From Glycine soja (lineage: Eukaryota; Streptophyta; Magnoliopsida; Fabales; Fabaceae): 64,000 nucleotides of DNA. Of the stretch, positions 23,280 through 36,200 are shown in pieces (the stretch's first letter is position 1; every line of letters begins with the position of its first letter). The stretch lies in assembly GCF_004193775.1 (NCBI RefSeq), contig NC_041009.1, positions 45,563,534-45,627,533 on the forward strand. The letters run 5' to 3'. A program made the position numbers and the translations under genes. A model generated the notes under the pieces. The model ran no database searches. It worked only from the letters and a program-made list of their open reading frames with translations, and had not been told where the DNA came from.

Positions 23280-26200
23280 CTATTTTAATTTGGCACTTAC
23301 TATTCCTTCAAGTGAGCCAACCAAGCCCATTACAGTGACCAGAAAGCAAGCAAAGCTGAATGTTCTAAGAACAATCCATTTGCTACTCCAAGCTGCAATT
23401 TTCTGCTGTACAAAGTACATCTCTACTGGGAAATATATAGCCAATGGCCAGAAGTTTATGGCTCCTAACACTCCTAGGATTTGGTTGAAGTAAGGGAAAA
23501 AGATTGCAAGACCAATGGTTGAGATCACATAGGTTGTTCTAAAGCAGAACCTGAAAAGATTTAGCTGAAAACCAGGAAGCAAAGGAAGTTTCACTCTGTA
23601 GAAATTATTCACAAAGCCACTGTTGGGGAATTTTCTTGAAGCCCATCTGTCAACAGTACTGTATATTGGTTGACTGTAAATCTGAGGAGAAGAACACATA
23701 CATGAAAGCACATACATGAAAGCACAAACATGAATAGCTAGGTAACATAAAAAGGCAATGAAAGAATAAATGTTGATACCAAATCATTTTCAATTTAGTT
23801 GTATTTGGAAGGATTTTAATTTTTAAAATTAGAAAATGCGTAAAGTAAGAAAATTAAAGGGTATTTATCCTTTATTAGAATTAAAGTATTTTTTTAACCT
23901 AGACTATTTATGTTTTTATCGATGATTAATCTTATCGACAAACTTAGCTGATCACCTTTAATGAGATTTTCCTATTTCATTCACATTTTTTTCATCCATC
24001 GAACTCGAATTGAGGTCTTACCTAAGAGAACTGAGTCCAATATTATTGGGACCGTCAATTTATTGGTAGAATTAAAGTATATTGAAAGCTTAGTTTGCTC
24101 TAAATAAATGGTGGTCGGTGGATATATCTTTATTTCTTATTTTATATATTTTCTTCCTTTAAAAAGGAGTTAAATCAGGGTTGGAATGATTAAATATTAT
24201 AAATAATTTGATTTAAATAGAATACAATTCAGAGATTAATTCTTTATTCTTGATTACTTACTATAAAAAATGGAGCTTGAATTTTTTTACAAATATTCCA
24301 TGTCTCGAAAAAAATTGATTTTATATTCATAATTTACTTTAGCATCTTCACCCAGAATAGGTCAAATACTAACAGACAAGGGCAAAAAGGGCAGTGATTG
24401 ACTAAAATTTAATCAAATCCAAACAAAATTTTATTCACACTACAATTAAAAAGCATAGCATAGCATAGCTTGGATTTTGTAAATAACCACATGTTGGTGT
24501 CAGACGACAGTAGAACTTTTTCCCAACTGTGTCTCTTCTGATGTTATTTATTTATAGTTTCTCTTGCACTGTTGGAATTGTAATTTTCTTAAGAATAATA
24601 ATTTATTTTTGACATTAGACAAACACAGAAAGATCATCTCATGTGTACTTTTTTTAAAGTTAATTTTGATATGTAACATTAATAGTACCTGATATCCTCC
24701 CACCAAGTGAAGAATGATGCAAGCATTAGCAAGGTCAATGAGCCAGAAAGGCTCAAAAAATCCAAACCCTGTCAAGAGGTTTCCTGGTGTATCATTTCCA
24801 AAAGCTGCATATCCAAAGCATCCACAGCACAGGTAGAAGAATGTTGTAATGAAGATTGCAACCATGGAAGCCTTTTTCATTGTTTGATTTTCTGGTGGAG
24901 GAGACTCTAGAGTGTCCTTTGTTCAACAAAATTCAATACATTGTTTCAGCTATAAATTCTTTTCTTTGTGTCTCATGTCACCCTCTACCCACCCAATTTG
25001 AGTATATGCATGAAATGTTAAGGTACCTGGATCTCAAGAAGGAGAATGGAGTATGGATAGGCAAAGGCAATGTCACCAAGTGCTTGGAAGACCAACCAAA
25101 ATTTGTCAGCAATTTTATCAGTTGGTATTCCTGTCAAGCTCCCCATAATTCTTCCATTTTCTGCAAAATGCAACCAAAGTCCTAAGGACCAATGTTGTAG
25201 TAGCATGATGTGGATTTTTCTTTCTTCACGGTGTTGCTTTAATTCTCAAAAGGACAAAACTTACATACAGTTCCTTAAATGTTTTTGGTATCGTTATTCA
25301 ATCTGAATTGAAGTTTCACCTCAGTAATCCATATAATAAAGATATACATTAAAGGATTACGCATTTAATTAGAAAACAGCACCAATAGCTCTTAAGAAAC
25401 TGTACCTCCTAAGTTTTGTCCTTGTCGGAGTTGAGAAGTCTTGTGAAATTAAAAATCTCTTTTGATTAAAATAAGAAAATATGATTGAAGATTAGCCTTA
25501 CTTATGACTGTTGCTATGCCAAGTCCTAGTCCAATGAATGAGTATGTAAAGGACATAAGTGCGGCAACAACTGAAACCCATGCCATGTTATGGAGATCCG
25601 GTATGAATGACATTACAATCTGAACAAGTCCAAACAGTGCCATATACAGATTGCCCCCATATTTGCAAGGAGCCTCATGCCCTTTCTTGTGATAGCAATT
25701 TGATCTCAGAATTGCACTGTATAGTAGAATGAATAATCATAGTTCATAAGGAAAATCAATAAGCCAGACTCTCTAAGGGTATTCTCATAAGGAAAGTACC
25801 TCAGACTGGTTGCTGTGGTTAGTACATAAGCAATACTAGTCCCATACAAAGTCAAAAATTGAAGGAAGCCAGCTACACATGTCCTTTTATAACCTGAATA
25901 ACAAAAAATACAATTAGACATTACAGTTGTTGTTATTGTAGTTCATTTAAAGTATATATCTATGTTTAGCTAGAATGATTGTAGAAGCACATGAGAAAGA
26001 GTTCAATGTGTTACTACCAAGATAAACTCTAACAGCATCCATGTAAGAGTAGTTTCTTTTCCCAGTGACAGGATCAGGAGTTCTGTAGCAATCAGACAGG
26101 AGGAATGAAGAAATATAGGTGACAATTGCACAACAAAGCAAGGAAAATGGCCCTCCAATCCATCCTAATTGGGAAGTGCTCCATGCAAGAGAAAGAACAC

Positions 26201-26420
26201 CAGAACCAATAACAGCAGTAATGATATGAGCTACAGCACTCTGCAAATTCCCTGGCAGAATTCATGGAAGGACTAAAATTCAGGATTCAAATTCAAGTAT
26301 ACATCAAAATGGATATTTTATGGTGTCCTAGAGAACTTTACCAGTCCTTTTGGCATGTCCATCATCATCATAAGCACCAATACCACTTCTAGTTATTTGA
26401 AGAGAGTTTTTCCCATCCAT
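23280..26420 (-). CDS. Amino acid permease, AAP7-like, copy 2 (intact)
   Basis: Seven exons on the minus strand (26420-26342, 26251-26018, 25893-25800, 25716-25502, 25160-25027, 24916-24689, 23681-23280) give 461 residues with no internal stop. This is a full-length AAAP-family permease expected to import neutral and acidic amino acids with protons at the plasma membrane. It starts MDGKNSLQITRSG with an acidic GAYDDDGH segment. The core has QSAVAHIITAVIGSGVLS, LAWSTSQLGWIGGP, YLCCGCFGYAAFGNDTPGN, and the C-terminus is LEGIVSAKLK. About eleven transmembrane segments are visible. Exon sizes match AAP7-like copy 1 except at the N-terminus. All introns look GT-AG. A TATA box about 1.35 kb upstream implies a 5'-UTR intron. 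The exact AAP subgroup and substrate range cannot be read from sequence. Confidence 0.94.
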
Positions 26421-27762
26421 CTTGATCAAAGTATCAATTCAATAGAAGCTCATGGAGATTACTGCATGTTAATCCCATAGAAAGGCTTAAGCTAACAAAA
26501 CTAAAGACAAACTATGCTGCATCTACTTGAAATCGAAGTTAATAATATATATATGTTGGGGAACTACATAATGTTTCCCTGCATGTGATGTGATTATCCA
26601 AATCTACTAAAGTTAATTGCATGAAAGAGAAGCACATGATAATTAAGTTGCTGAAATGGTTTAAACTAATCTGAATTATGCTAATGAACAAGTGCCTGAA
26701 TGGCTTGTGTTTTGTCAGTTTGTCTGTCTAGGTAGAGTAACTCAATGATGCAAAATTACACTAAAACTTTTGGTAAGACATGTCTTACCTAACTAGCTTG
26801 TGTAAAAGAAAAATACACTACCTGCTTTCTTGGCACAGCAGAAGATCAGGAAAATGTCTTTTTACACTTGGTCCAGTGCAGATTGGGTTGAATATAGTTA
26901 TAGGCTTGGAGGAAAAAGGGGAAAAAGATGCCAAAGCTAGCTTACGTAGCTTCTTTGATGCTTCATGAGGTGTGATTATGAGCTAATTATTATATAACTT
27001 TATAAGGTTTTAAGGAAGTTAACCCTTAATGTATAGTGCTTTTTAAACCATCCAAATAATTGAGGAATCAGACGTCATACTCACCATGGAATTTTTTATT
27101 CACTCTTTTTTTTACTACTTTCAAGCTTACTTTTATGATCCAAACAGTAAAAGAGATTCAGAATCTATGGACCAGAAGAGTCAAGTGGGGAGTGTTGTTA
27201 GGTGTTCATCAAAAAAACCAAGTGGTGATGAAAAGTTGAAAACCATGTTTTTCTGACTTTTGAATTGAAAGCACACCAATGGTTTCAGATCATACTCATA
27301 AATCAAATTTGTCCTATGCTGTAATGGAAGTTCATTTCAACTTCTCTATCATACTTTAGGCCACTTACGTCTAGCATCTTTCACTTAAAGGAACAACACA
27401 CAAAATTTTGGATTTCTCATTGCAGACTTCATAGAATCATTGGCGTAAAAGCAACATCTTTATTCAGTTGAGTCACATCTAGTGTTGAAGTTTCCCTCAG
27501 TGTGAATGAATGGAATAATGAATATCATTTGGTTCATCCTAACAGATAATGAATGCTACTACTAGTTTCTAGAAGTTAAGGTCTTACCAAGTTGATTTCA
27601 GGTGAGAGAAAGAGAGAAGCCACAGAGGAAAACAAGTTATTCCATTTGTAGTAAGTTGTAACTCTGTGTGTAAACTCCATAATTCTGACGAATTGGTGCA
27701 ATGGTTGGCTGAGAGGGTCGTTTTTTCAAAGAGAGTTCACAAGTCAGAAGAAGATTAGTCCA

Positions 27763-27769
27763 TTTTATA
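27763..27769 (-). promoter_or_regulatory. Probable TATA box and 5'-UTR exon of AAP7-like copy 2
   Basis: The minus strand reads TATAAAA here. Some 180 bp downstream a strong donor-like site (CTTG|GTAAGACC, donor at about 27586) occurs, and an acceptor-like ATGCAG lies at about 26468, shortly before the ATG at 26420. I infer a non-coding first exon of about 27738-27587 and a 5'-UTR intron of about 1.1 kb. No transcript data are available to confirm this. Confidence 0.4.
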
Positions 27770-30700
27770 TTCATCTCAGGCCAGACTTTAGGACCATGTC
27801 TCTATGGTATGGCTAACTACCAAGGTTTTAAAAAAGGGTCAGCCATCGTGACTTGGACAGTAATATCAATATTCTTTAACTATCCGTGAACACAAATTTG
27901 ACCGCATCGGTCATATTTGTCCATAATTTGCTGCACGACAAAACCGCAATGCAAATATTTAAAGCCTTACTATCTACTATGCAAGCTCGTTATATGCCAA
28001 TTTGGACCACCCTGGAAATTATTGGCACCATGTTTTGTATATTTTTCTGTAAAATTTTCTACTATAGATGAAGCAAAATTTGTCAGAAATTGTGGCCTAT
28101 AAAGCATGTTGGTCCTGGTCCTCGCACATGGACCTTTTATTAATTTTTAGGAAAAATCTTTCCAAAAGCTTTCAAACTTTTTATTATTTTATTATATTGG
28201 AAAGACAAATCTGAGTGAAAAAGTCTCGAATAGGATAAAAGTGAGAAAATTAAAAAATATATAAGTGAAAATGATCAATAATATTTTCAAGTTTTAAATC
28301 GATGTGTAATCAAATTTATTTATGTGTTTTTCGTCACTTATTTAAAAAAAAATTATAGTTTTACCTTATATTCCATAACATAGAATAGTAAATAGATAAA
28401 ACTAACAAATGAAGAAAATGGAAGCCACTTATTAATAACTCTTAATAACACATCCATATGAAAGTTGTGCTCTCACTTATTTGCTCTGTTATATCCTTAT
28501 TCAACCACTAATTATTTTACAGTTATAGCTACTGTATAGGCATATGCCAAACATTATCTTCTGAGTGGTCACTGTAGCAATGCAACCCACTTTCAAAGTC
28601 ATCCCCAAAAGCTATTTTTATAGCGGTCCAGTTGCTCTTTCCCAAGAGGTCCATCTTCTGCTTTCTGTTTTGTCATGACAAGATTTTGAGTAGGACTAGA
28701 AAATAAGTTTTGTAATGTAGAATGAGTGATGCATATGAAGTGTTGCCTAATTCCTATTGTGGTTTTTTTTTTATGTTAATTGACTAATTTTAGCAAACAA
28801 GCAATTTTACAAGAATTTTATACCATGTTTTTTTCGTAGGGGTGCTTGAAAATGAATAGAAATAGTTGCTTTCAATAGAAATTGCTATTTTGTAAGGGTT
28901 TGCATGAGTGCTATTTTGTAAGGATTTGTAGGAATAGTTTTTTGTAAGAACTGCTGTAGTAGTATGTGTATTCTTTTGGAAGTTGTTGTTAACTTATTGT
29001 TAATGTACAGAGAAGCGTGTTGAAAAATTAACCTTGATATTTGCGAATCATTTTAATCTTGTAACTTTTACACAATCTTTAAAATTTTAATATTATGCAT
29101 ATAAAAATTACACTATATAAATACCATATGCATCAAGTATATCGAGTTTAACTTAATCAGTAATTTTAAATTTGTAGTTTGAATATACAACTACAAACAT
29201 AACTCTATTGCTCATAATAGTAATTTTTGGCTAAAGAAACATTACCTAGTCTATAAAAAAAATAAACTCATGAATTTGGTGCTTTAACATGTGAATTTTT
29301 CTTAACTAAATTTAAGCTTGTGTGTGTGGTTGTCCTTGAAAAAATTACTTAAGAGAGCATCTTTTAACTTTTGTGTTATCATATTGAAAATATTCTTTGC
29401 ACCAATTTTTTTTATTGTTTGATGAATTCCATGAGAATTTTGTTAAATAAGAAATGAGAGGTACATAATTTAACTTTTTATACTTATTAATAAAAAACAA
29501 TATTTTAAGAAACATGCTTCTTTTATTTTTACTCTTAAGTCAAACAACAAAAAGCTATCACAATGATTTTTGGACTTACTCCTACAATACAATAAAATGA
29601 ACAGAGAGGCCAGGACTCCTCCACGTTGACTTAATTGACTTAAGAAATTTTCTTTATTAAGTCGACAAGTATGCTAAAATTGACCTTTGACACTCAAATA
29701 ATTCATGGGCCCAATGTCTTTTCTGGATTCTTTGGAGTGTGGGTTGGGTTAAATAGATGCAGAGTCTTCTTCGAAGATGACAAAACAAAAGGGCCCAATT
29801 GCAGTCACTCCTTCGTTTTTTGAGTCATGATGATTCACGCCAATCTTTTCTTCAAGTCCTTTGCCCCCTCAATCATTGCCCTAATAAGTCACCTTGGTTG
29901 TTCACACCACATGTGTCTCCTTGATTTTTTATTTTTTTTTAGTTTGGTTTCCCTATATCTTTTCTTTGGAAGAATCAGAGACTAAATATGAATATCTTTC
30001 TAGAGATTTGAACCTTATTTCATCATCTTGTAAAATTACTTAAAAAGTTAATTGAAAATTAAAAAATTAATTAGTAGTTGAAAGTTAGTAGTTGAAAATT
30101 GAAAAATTAACTTAATAAATTCATAAAATTAGTTGTTGAAATGACTGAAAATTATAAAATGACAAAAAAATAATAAAATCATGATTTATTTAAAAATGAT
30201 AATTAAAAATTTTCATAGATATATTAAGAATACAAGAAAAAAATATAAAAAGTTAGAAATTAATATTTTAAAAAAAGGCTAGTAATTATTAAAAAAAATT
30301 GTTTACTTCACCAAACCGTCAAACCAATATTTTTAGCTAGTAAAAAAAAACTAAAATCTAATTGAATAACATAACCTTTATTGTCATCTTGAAGAAACAA
30401 TATTGCCTAAACTGTAACCTGCAAGTAAGTTACAAGATACATCTTCATTTTTTTTCTTTCAATATTCACATTGCAAGAGTAAGCTAATATACTGATCTGT
30501 TTTGGTTACGGAATGTTTTATTTTTTTATTTTAAGTTTAATTTAATGACCTTTTTGTACTTAAATTTTTTTTAATCACCATAATTAAGACTTTTAATTCC
30601 CCGATAAAATCTCAAGCTATCTTCACAAACTTATTTGGACCGACTATATGATTAATCCATTGGTTTGGAAATTATAAGTTTAGTCATATTTAAAGCTCAT

Positions 30701-33251
30701 CATTCTTCTCCTAAAATATATCTTGTACGGATTAAATTTCAAATTCTCTTCCATAAATTGAGCATCTGGTAACTAAGTTACACCAATTTAGTTTTTACTC
30801 TAGCTTTGATGCCATGAGGTGTACGAAATCTTTTTTATAGTTGTACATATTACTATAGTATATCACCTTGTTCCTGGCTATCCATGCCATCATTTTGGAA
30901 GGTGTGATGAAGCTAGTACTAGACACGTTGACGTGCAGGGCAAGGAAGGGGTGGAGTATATGAGGAAAGATATAGATGAATGACCTAAGAGAGAGAGAGA
31001 AAGAGGAGGGAAAGAAACAAAAATAAAGGGATAGACCATGGACCATAGCTTTGAATTTCAGCTAAAATATGTATATTCTTCATGTTGTTTTTGACTCAAT
31101 GGGTCAATGTTGTGACTTAATGTTGTCCGTGTTTGGGATTTTCAAATGAGAAATTCTAATATTTTGTGGCTCAATTTTGACTAAAATTTTGAGATTATCC
31201 GGGTGCAGCTAGAGCTCTAGGATTTGGATAGGGAACGAAAAGTTGAAAGAGATGATCAAGAGGATAAAAGATTGACGTTAGATTTAGATGTGGCGGTAAA
31301 GTGTATTGAAAACGTAGCTGTATATCCCAAAGGTATAAATGTGATGAGTATGCTTTTGTCTTGAAGCCTCCATTGCATGCACATAGGATGTTTTATGGGA
31401 TTTCATCAACATCTTATGATATGGGCAATATTGTTGTGAGGTTTGATGCACCGATGGAAGAGTCATCCACTCAATTTTTGGAAATTTGAATCACCAAACT
31501 TGGATAGTATTAAGAGATAAATATAACATTTCAATTGAATTACATCAAAATAAGAGAAATTTAGAGACGATATAAGTATAATTGAGGAAGACTTAAAGGA
31601 ATTAATTGGTATTATCAATACCAACAAGATGCATCTATTTTTCGGTAGTCTATCACTAAAAAAATTCATAGTTATGAGATGGGTAACCTTCCGAAAAATT
31701 TTGCAAAAAACGTGTAAATGATAACAAAATACTCTGGAAAGTCTTGTGTTGATTTGTAAGAATAACCATAAATCTTGAAAGCACGCAGGACTGATTGTCA
31801 AAATGTCACAGTATTAAGTATTGTAATATGAGAACTATGAAGAAGTTAACAATCAAGAATGTTACAACAAGTACCTAAGTGATTATTTACAAATGGAAAA
31901 ATGGGTTTGGGTTTTATAGGATCAACAATGTCAATAGATCTCCATGCAACAATGTGTTTTCTATTAATGTAGAGAAAACTTTTTCTCTGCTTCGTATGTG
32001 GATTGTGGAATTTGTTGAGGGTGGAAGAGAGAATGTTGTTTATTTAGATGAAGAACGAGCTGCGCGCATACAAAGTTCATTAATTTGATGGTCATACCTG
32101 GTTCAATAGAATTGGACAAACATGTTCCTTGTTAACTTTTTTTTATCAGTGAAAAAAATGTTTTTTTTTTCAACTGGTAATTCAGTTTAAGGACTACATA
32201 GTCTTTGTGCATGAGGTTTTTATTGGTAGGTTAGCTAGTCAAGATAGCAATTAATTATCACTATGTTACGTTAGAACGTATAAATCCACCAACCATCTTT
32301 GTAAAATAACTTGTTTTTTATAAAGGCAGTAATGTAACTTGTTAATATATTCTTTCTAAAAAAATTGTATACATTAACAAACTCTATACTTATTTTATCC
32401 ATTTTTATTAGAAAAATAAAAGAAAAAAAGTCAAAATTAAGTTTTTGAAAAATTAATTTGATCTCTGGAAACTTGGACTCACATTTATGTATTTTATCAA
32501 GTCATGCAGTTCTTTCTGAAAGAAGATTGTGAATCCGTTGCATTTTATGTTTTTTTTACCATTTTTTAAACATAATTTTTTATTATCTAAAATATATAAT
32601 TAAACTAAATTTTTATTTATAATTTATATTATTTTTTATTTTAAATTATTTTAGAAGCCTATAGTAAAAAAAATTATATTATACAAAATTAATTAAAAAT
32701 ATAAGCAATCTAGAAAAAAATGAGTTGATGTGTCAACCATCATAAAATGTGAAATTAAACCTTAAGCAATATTTTTTTTTTGTCCTAGGCAGAGATTATG
32801 ACATGCCTCCAAACTCATTGGATTAGAAATTAATCTAAATTTTCGTGTATGATTATTATTAGTCTAAGAAAATTTTATATACCGAAGAATCAAACACAAT
32901 CAAAATATCCCACTAAATAAATTATTCTCCTCCTCCATGTGAAGGTAACTTCCAAACCACTCCTTAAACCCTTAACCCTTTTAGTTTCGTTTAAAGTACA
33001 TATTATGTCAAAACGCACACTAATTCTATGTAAGCGGAGACTGAAGTTTATGCAATAAGCAGGATGCCAGATCAATGGCATTTATGAAACACAAACACAA
33101 CTTACATGATGGAAATCAGAAATGAAACAAATTAATTTCTTTGATTTGCATCAGGGGAACAACAGAATCTTCACAACCTCATTTCAGAAAACTATATGTA
33201 CAAGAGAACGTTCATGTAAAACGAAAGTCAATTCATTAGTACAAATCTAAC
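27770..33251. other. Intergenic region between AAP and CAX clusters
   Basis: About 5.5 kb without a supported gene. A GA-rich tract lies at about 30986-31015. The part 31200-32150 is less AT-rich and holds short frames (for example 31879-32088, plus strand, containing VEGGRENVVYLDEERAA) interrupted by stops, which may be a decayed coding or transposon segment. I do not recognise the family. From about 33000 the sequence is the 3' flank of the first CAX gene and matches the flank at 46880-47120. Confidence 0.5.
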
Positions 33252-36200
33252 TTATTGAGAGGAATCTAAATGTACATAAAAACTGGCAGCCACTATCAGA
33301 TAGCAAAGAATAAGCAGTAGTCCTTTGAAGTAATTGGCAGTTCCTTCCTGCAAATGCATAATAAATTAATGTCACAATGTTAACATATGTCATTGTCTAC
33401 ATGTTTTGGGTTCCTAATAGCATAATTTTCATTTTCATTCTTTTATCTTTGAATACAAACCTGTAACATGATGGCTACGACTATAACAGTGAGAAATAGT
33501 GCTGCAGTCTCAAAAAGGTGAAAGTTTAAGTCCATAGGTTGCCCCATCATCCAACCAATAACAACACAAAATGGAATCTGCATAATGAAAAGGAAAATGT
33601 AAAGTAAATGAAATTTCACAGGCTAGACTTTTGTTATAAAGAGGAATTTATGAAAGAAAAAACCAGGTGACAGCCCACAATGCGGCATGAAGCAGTCAAT
33701 TACTACATAAAGGGAGAGGCTGAATACATTTTGTTGTTTGAATACCTTGCTTCAATCCTACTATTTGTTATATGTTGCTCTACTAAATTTTGCTTTCTCT
33801 TAGACATCATGCCAATCTTTCAGCATAATGTACTCCATCGGAAATATGCATTACTATAATTCTCCGTGAAATACTCCATCTTAATTCTACCTTAATACAT
33901 GCATGTTTAGATATACAAAGAAAGCAGAGACAGCCACACACACATACAAACTGAAACTAGAAAAAGCATTGTCTATTTACCAAAAAAAAAAGGTAATTCT
34001 ATATAGCAATAAGCAATTCAATACTTACCACAAACATAGATATCTGTGTGGATGACCCAATTGCTACTCCTAAGGAAATGTCCTACAGAAATAAAACCTA
34101 TTAATATGAATATGTGTGCACGCAGGTATGTGAGCAGAACAATCAAAACCTCACGAGTTTATCTTCCATGGAAAATATTATATCACTGACATTCCCCACT
34201 AGTGGAAGCAATATGACACTAATAAATGCTACTGGAATTCCCCATGCAGTAGATGCTCCCTGTAAAAAAGTAACAAAAATTTGATCGGATACAAAATATA
34301 TTTCCTCAAAAGAATTTTTTTATTAGTTTGTTAGTTTTATTACAAATGTCACCGAGAGATATTTGATTCCGCAACATATGATAAATCATAATTTGAGTGA
34401 TACTTTATGTGAATTTTATTAGTTGTTAATTTGAAGAAGTACAATTGCTCAATCAAGTATAAAAGTTCGAAAATGCACAATTTCATGAAGATATGATGAT
34501 ATTTTCACTTGATAACGGTTATGGTACATTAACTATGGTCGTGGTCAACCTGAAAGGCCATGATTAATTATGAGGGTCCTCGCCATTTCACAACATTTTA
34601 AGCTTTAGTGCTAGGATTCCAATAATGGTCCTAATGGATATCACCATGACCATAGCAAGCTTAATTAAAGAAAACTATCTTTAGACAACTAATTAAAATA
34701 ATTATCTTTAAGGATCTAATCAGAATATTTATCTATAGTACACTTAATTAAAATAATTATCTTTAGAAATCATATTAAAATATCTATCTATAGTGTGCCT
34801 AATTAAATGATTATCTTTAGAGATCATATTAGAATATATATCTATAGTGTGCCTAATTAAAGCAATTATCTTTAGGAGTCTATAAATAAGAAGCTAGAGT
34901 ATGTACTTCAGGGATTCAAAATTCATTATACATTGGAGCTTTGGAGAGAGGGAATTGTACTAACAACAATTGAAGTCCTAAATTGTAAAGGTTTTGATCT
35001 CTTTTACTTTCAATGCATGATTGTATGTATTTAGCTTTTCTATAATCATGGTTGGCTAAAACCCTTAAGTCTCGGATTGTGATGTAGTTGTACGGTGAAG
35101 CCTAATTCCTCTTTTTAATAAAGATCTTTGATGTTATTCAGATTATTGTCTTTCTGCTACTTTCTATTTTAGATTGGAACTAATCAGTCTGATTCTTAGT
35201 CAATTAAATGTTAGTGGTCATCTTCTTGCAATTAACTGAATTGTAAAATGATAGGGTTCATAAAACTTGTATGACCAAACTGGTGGCATGAACTTCCTTT
35301 ATATAAACTTCTCTGAAACTCATCCTTAACCCTAAATTGAATCTCAAATGATCAATGCGGGGTTAATTTTGGGGGAAGAGTATTCTCATACCTTGATCAT
35401 AAACTGATAATTAAATTAAGAGGTATTAGGTAATTATTTGATAATTAAGATATCTAAATTGAATTAGCAATTATGGGAAACGGTACATGCAAAATCATAA
35501 TTCGAGTCTTTATCTCTCATACATATCTCTTTCTTGAAGTTGTTGTATATCTTTAGTTTATTTTCTTGAACGCAATCACAACAACCTCCAAACTCAGATT
35601 AAAAATCCAAAATTGTTTAATTTATACAATTTAGATTATTTGGAAACACAACTAATCTCTAGGGTACGATATCCAAACTTTCAAGTTCACTATTGCTACT
35701 GCATAGGATATACTTGTTCTTAACAAATACATATTTTACACATCAACCTCTCCCTCCACCCCTTTTTTCTCTTCACCCTAACGCCCTCCTTCCCAACTAT
35801 TAGACCAACCTTATATCTCCTATTTCCTCAAAAGATATCATACTAAGAGTATAGAAATTTCATTTAAAAATAAACATTTAATGATATCTTAGAGAAAAGG
35901 AAACCTAGAAAACTTCTTATTCCCATTTCAATTACATATTGATATTCATTCCTTCTTTCTCAAACATGGATGATCCTGATTCTTTGAATACTATTAATGA
36001 TGACACACAACTTAAGTCCTTGTGAAGCCAACAATTTTTTTGATGATTTGTGAAGCCAACATTTTAAGACTTTGCTTAAATACATAAACATGATATACTG
36101 AATAGTGAATATATTATAAGATTGAATTATAAGCATCCAAAGAACTTGGGGAGAACATAAATACTCCACCAAGCATGCAACATTAGCTAGTTAATGTGGG

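Noticed and set aside
24707..25185. Plus-strand frames over AAP copy 2 exons 5-6
   Set aside because: Antisense to conserved permease exons, without family similarity.
31879..32088. 69-codon plus-strand frame
   Set aside because: Looks somewhat protein-like but has no recognised family, no splice context, and stops in neighbouring parts; left as an unclassified remnant.
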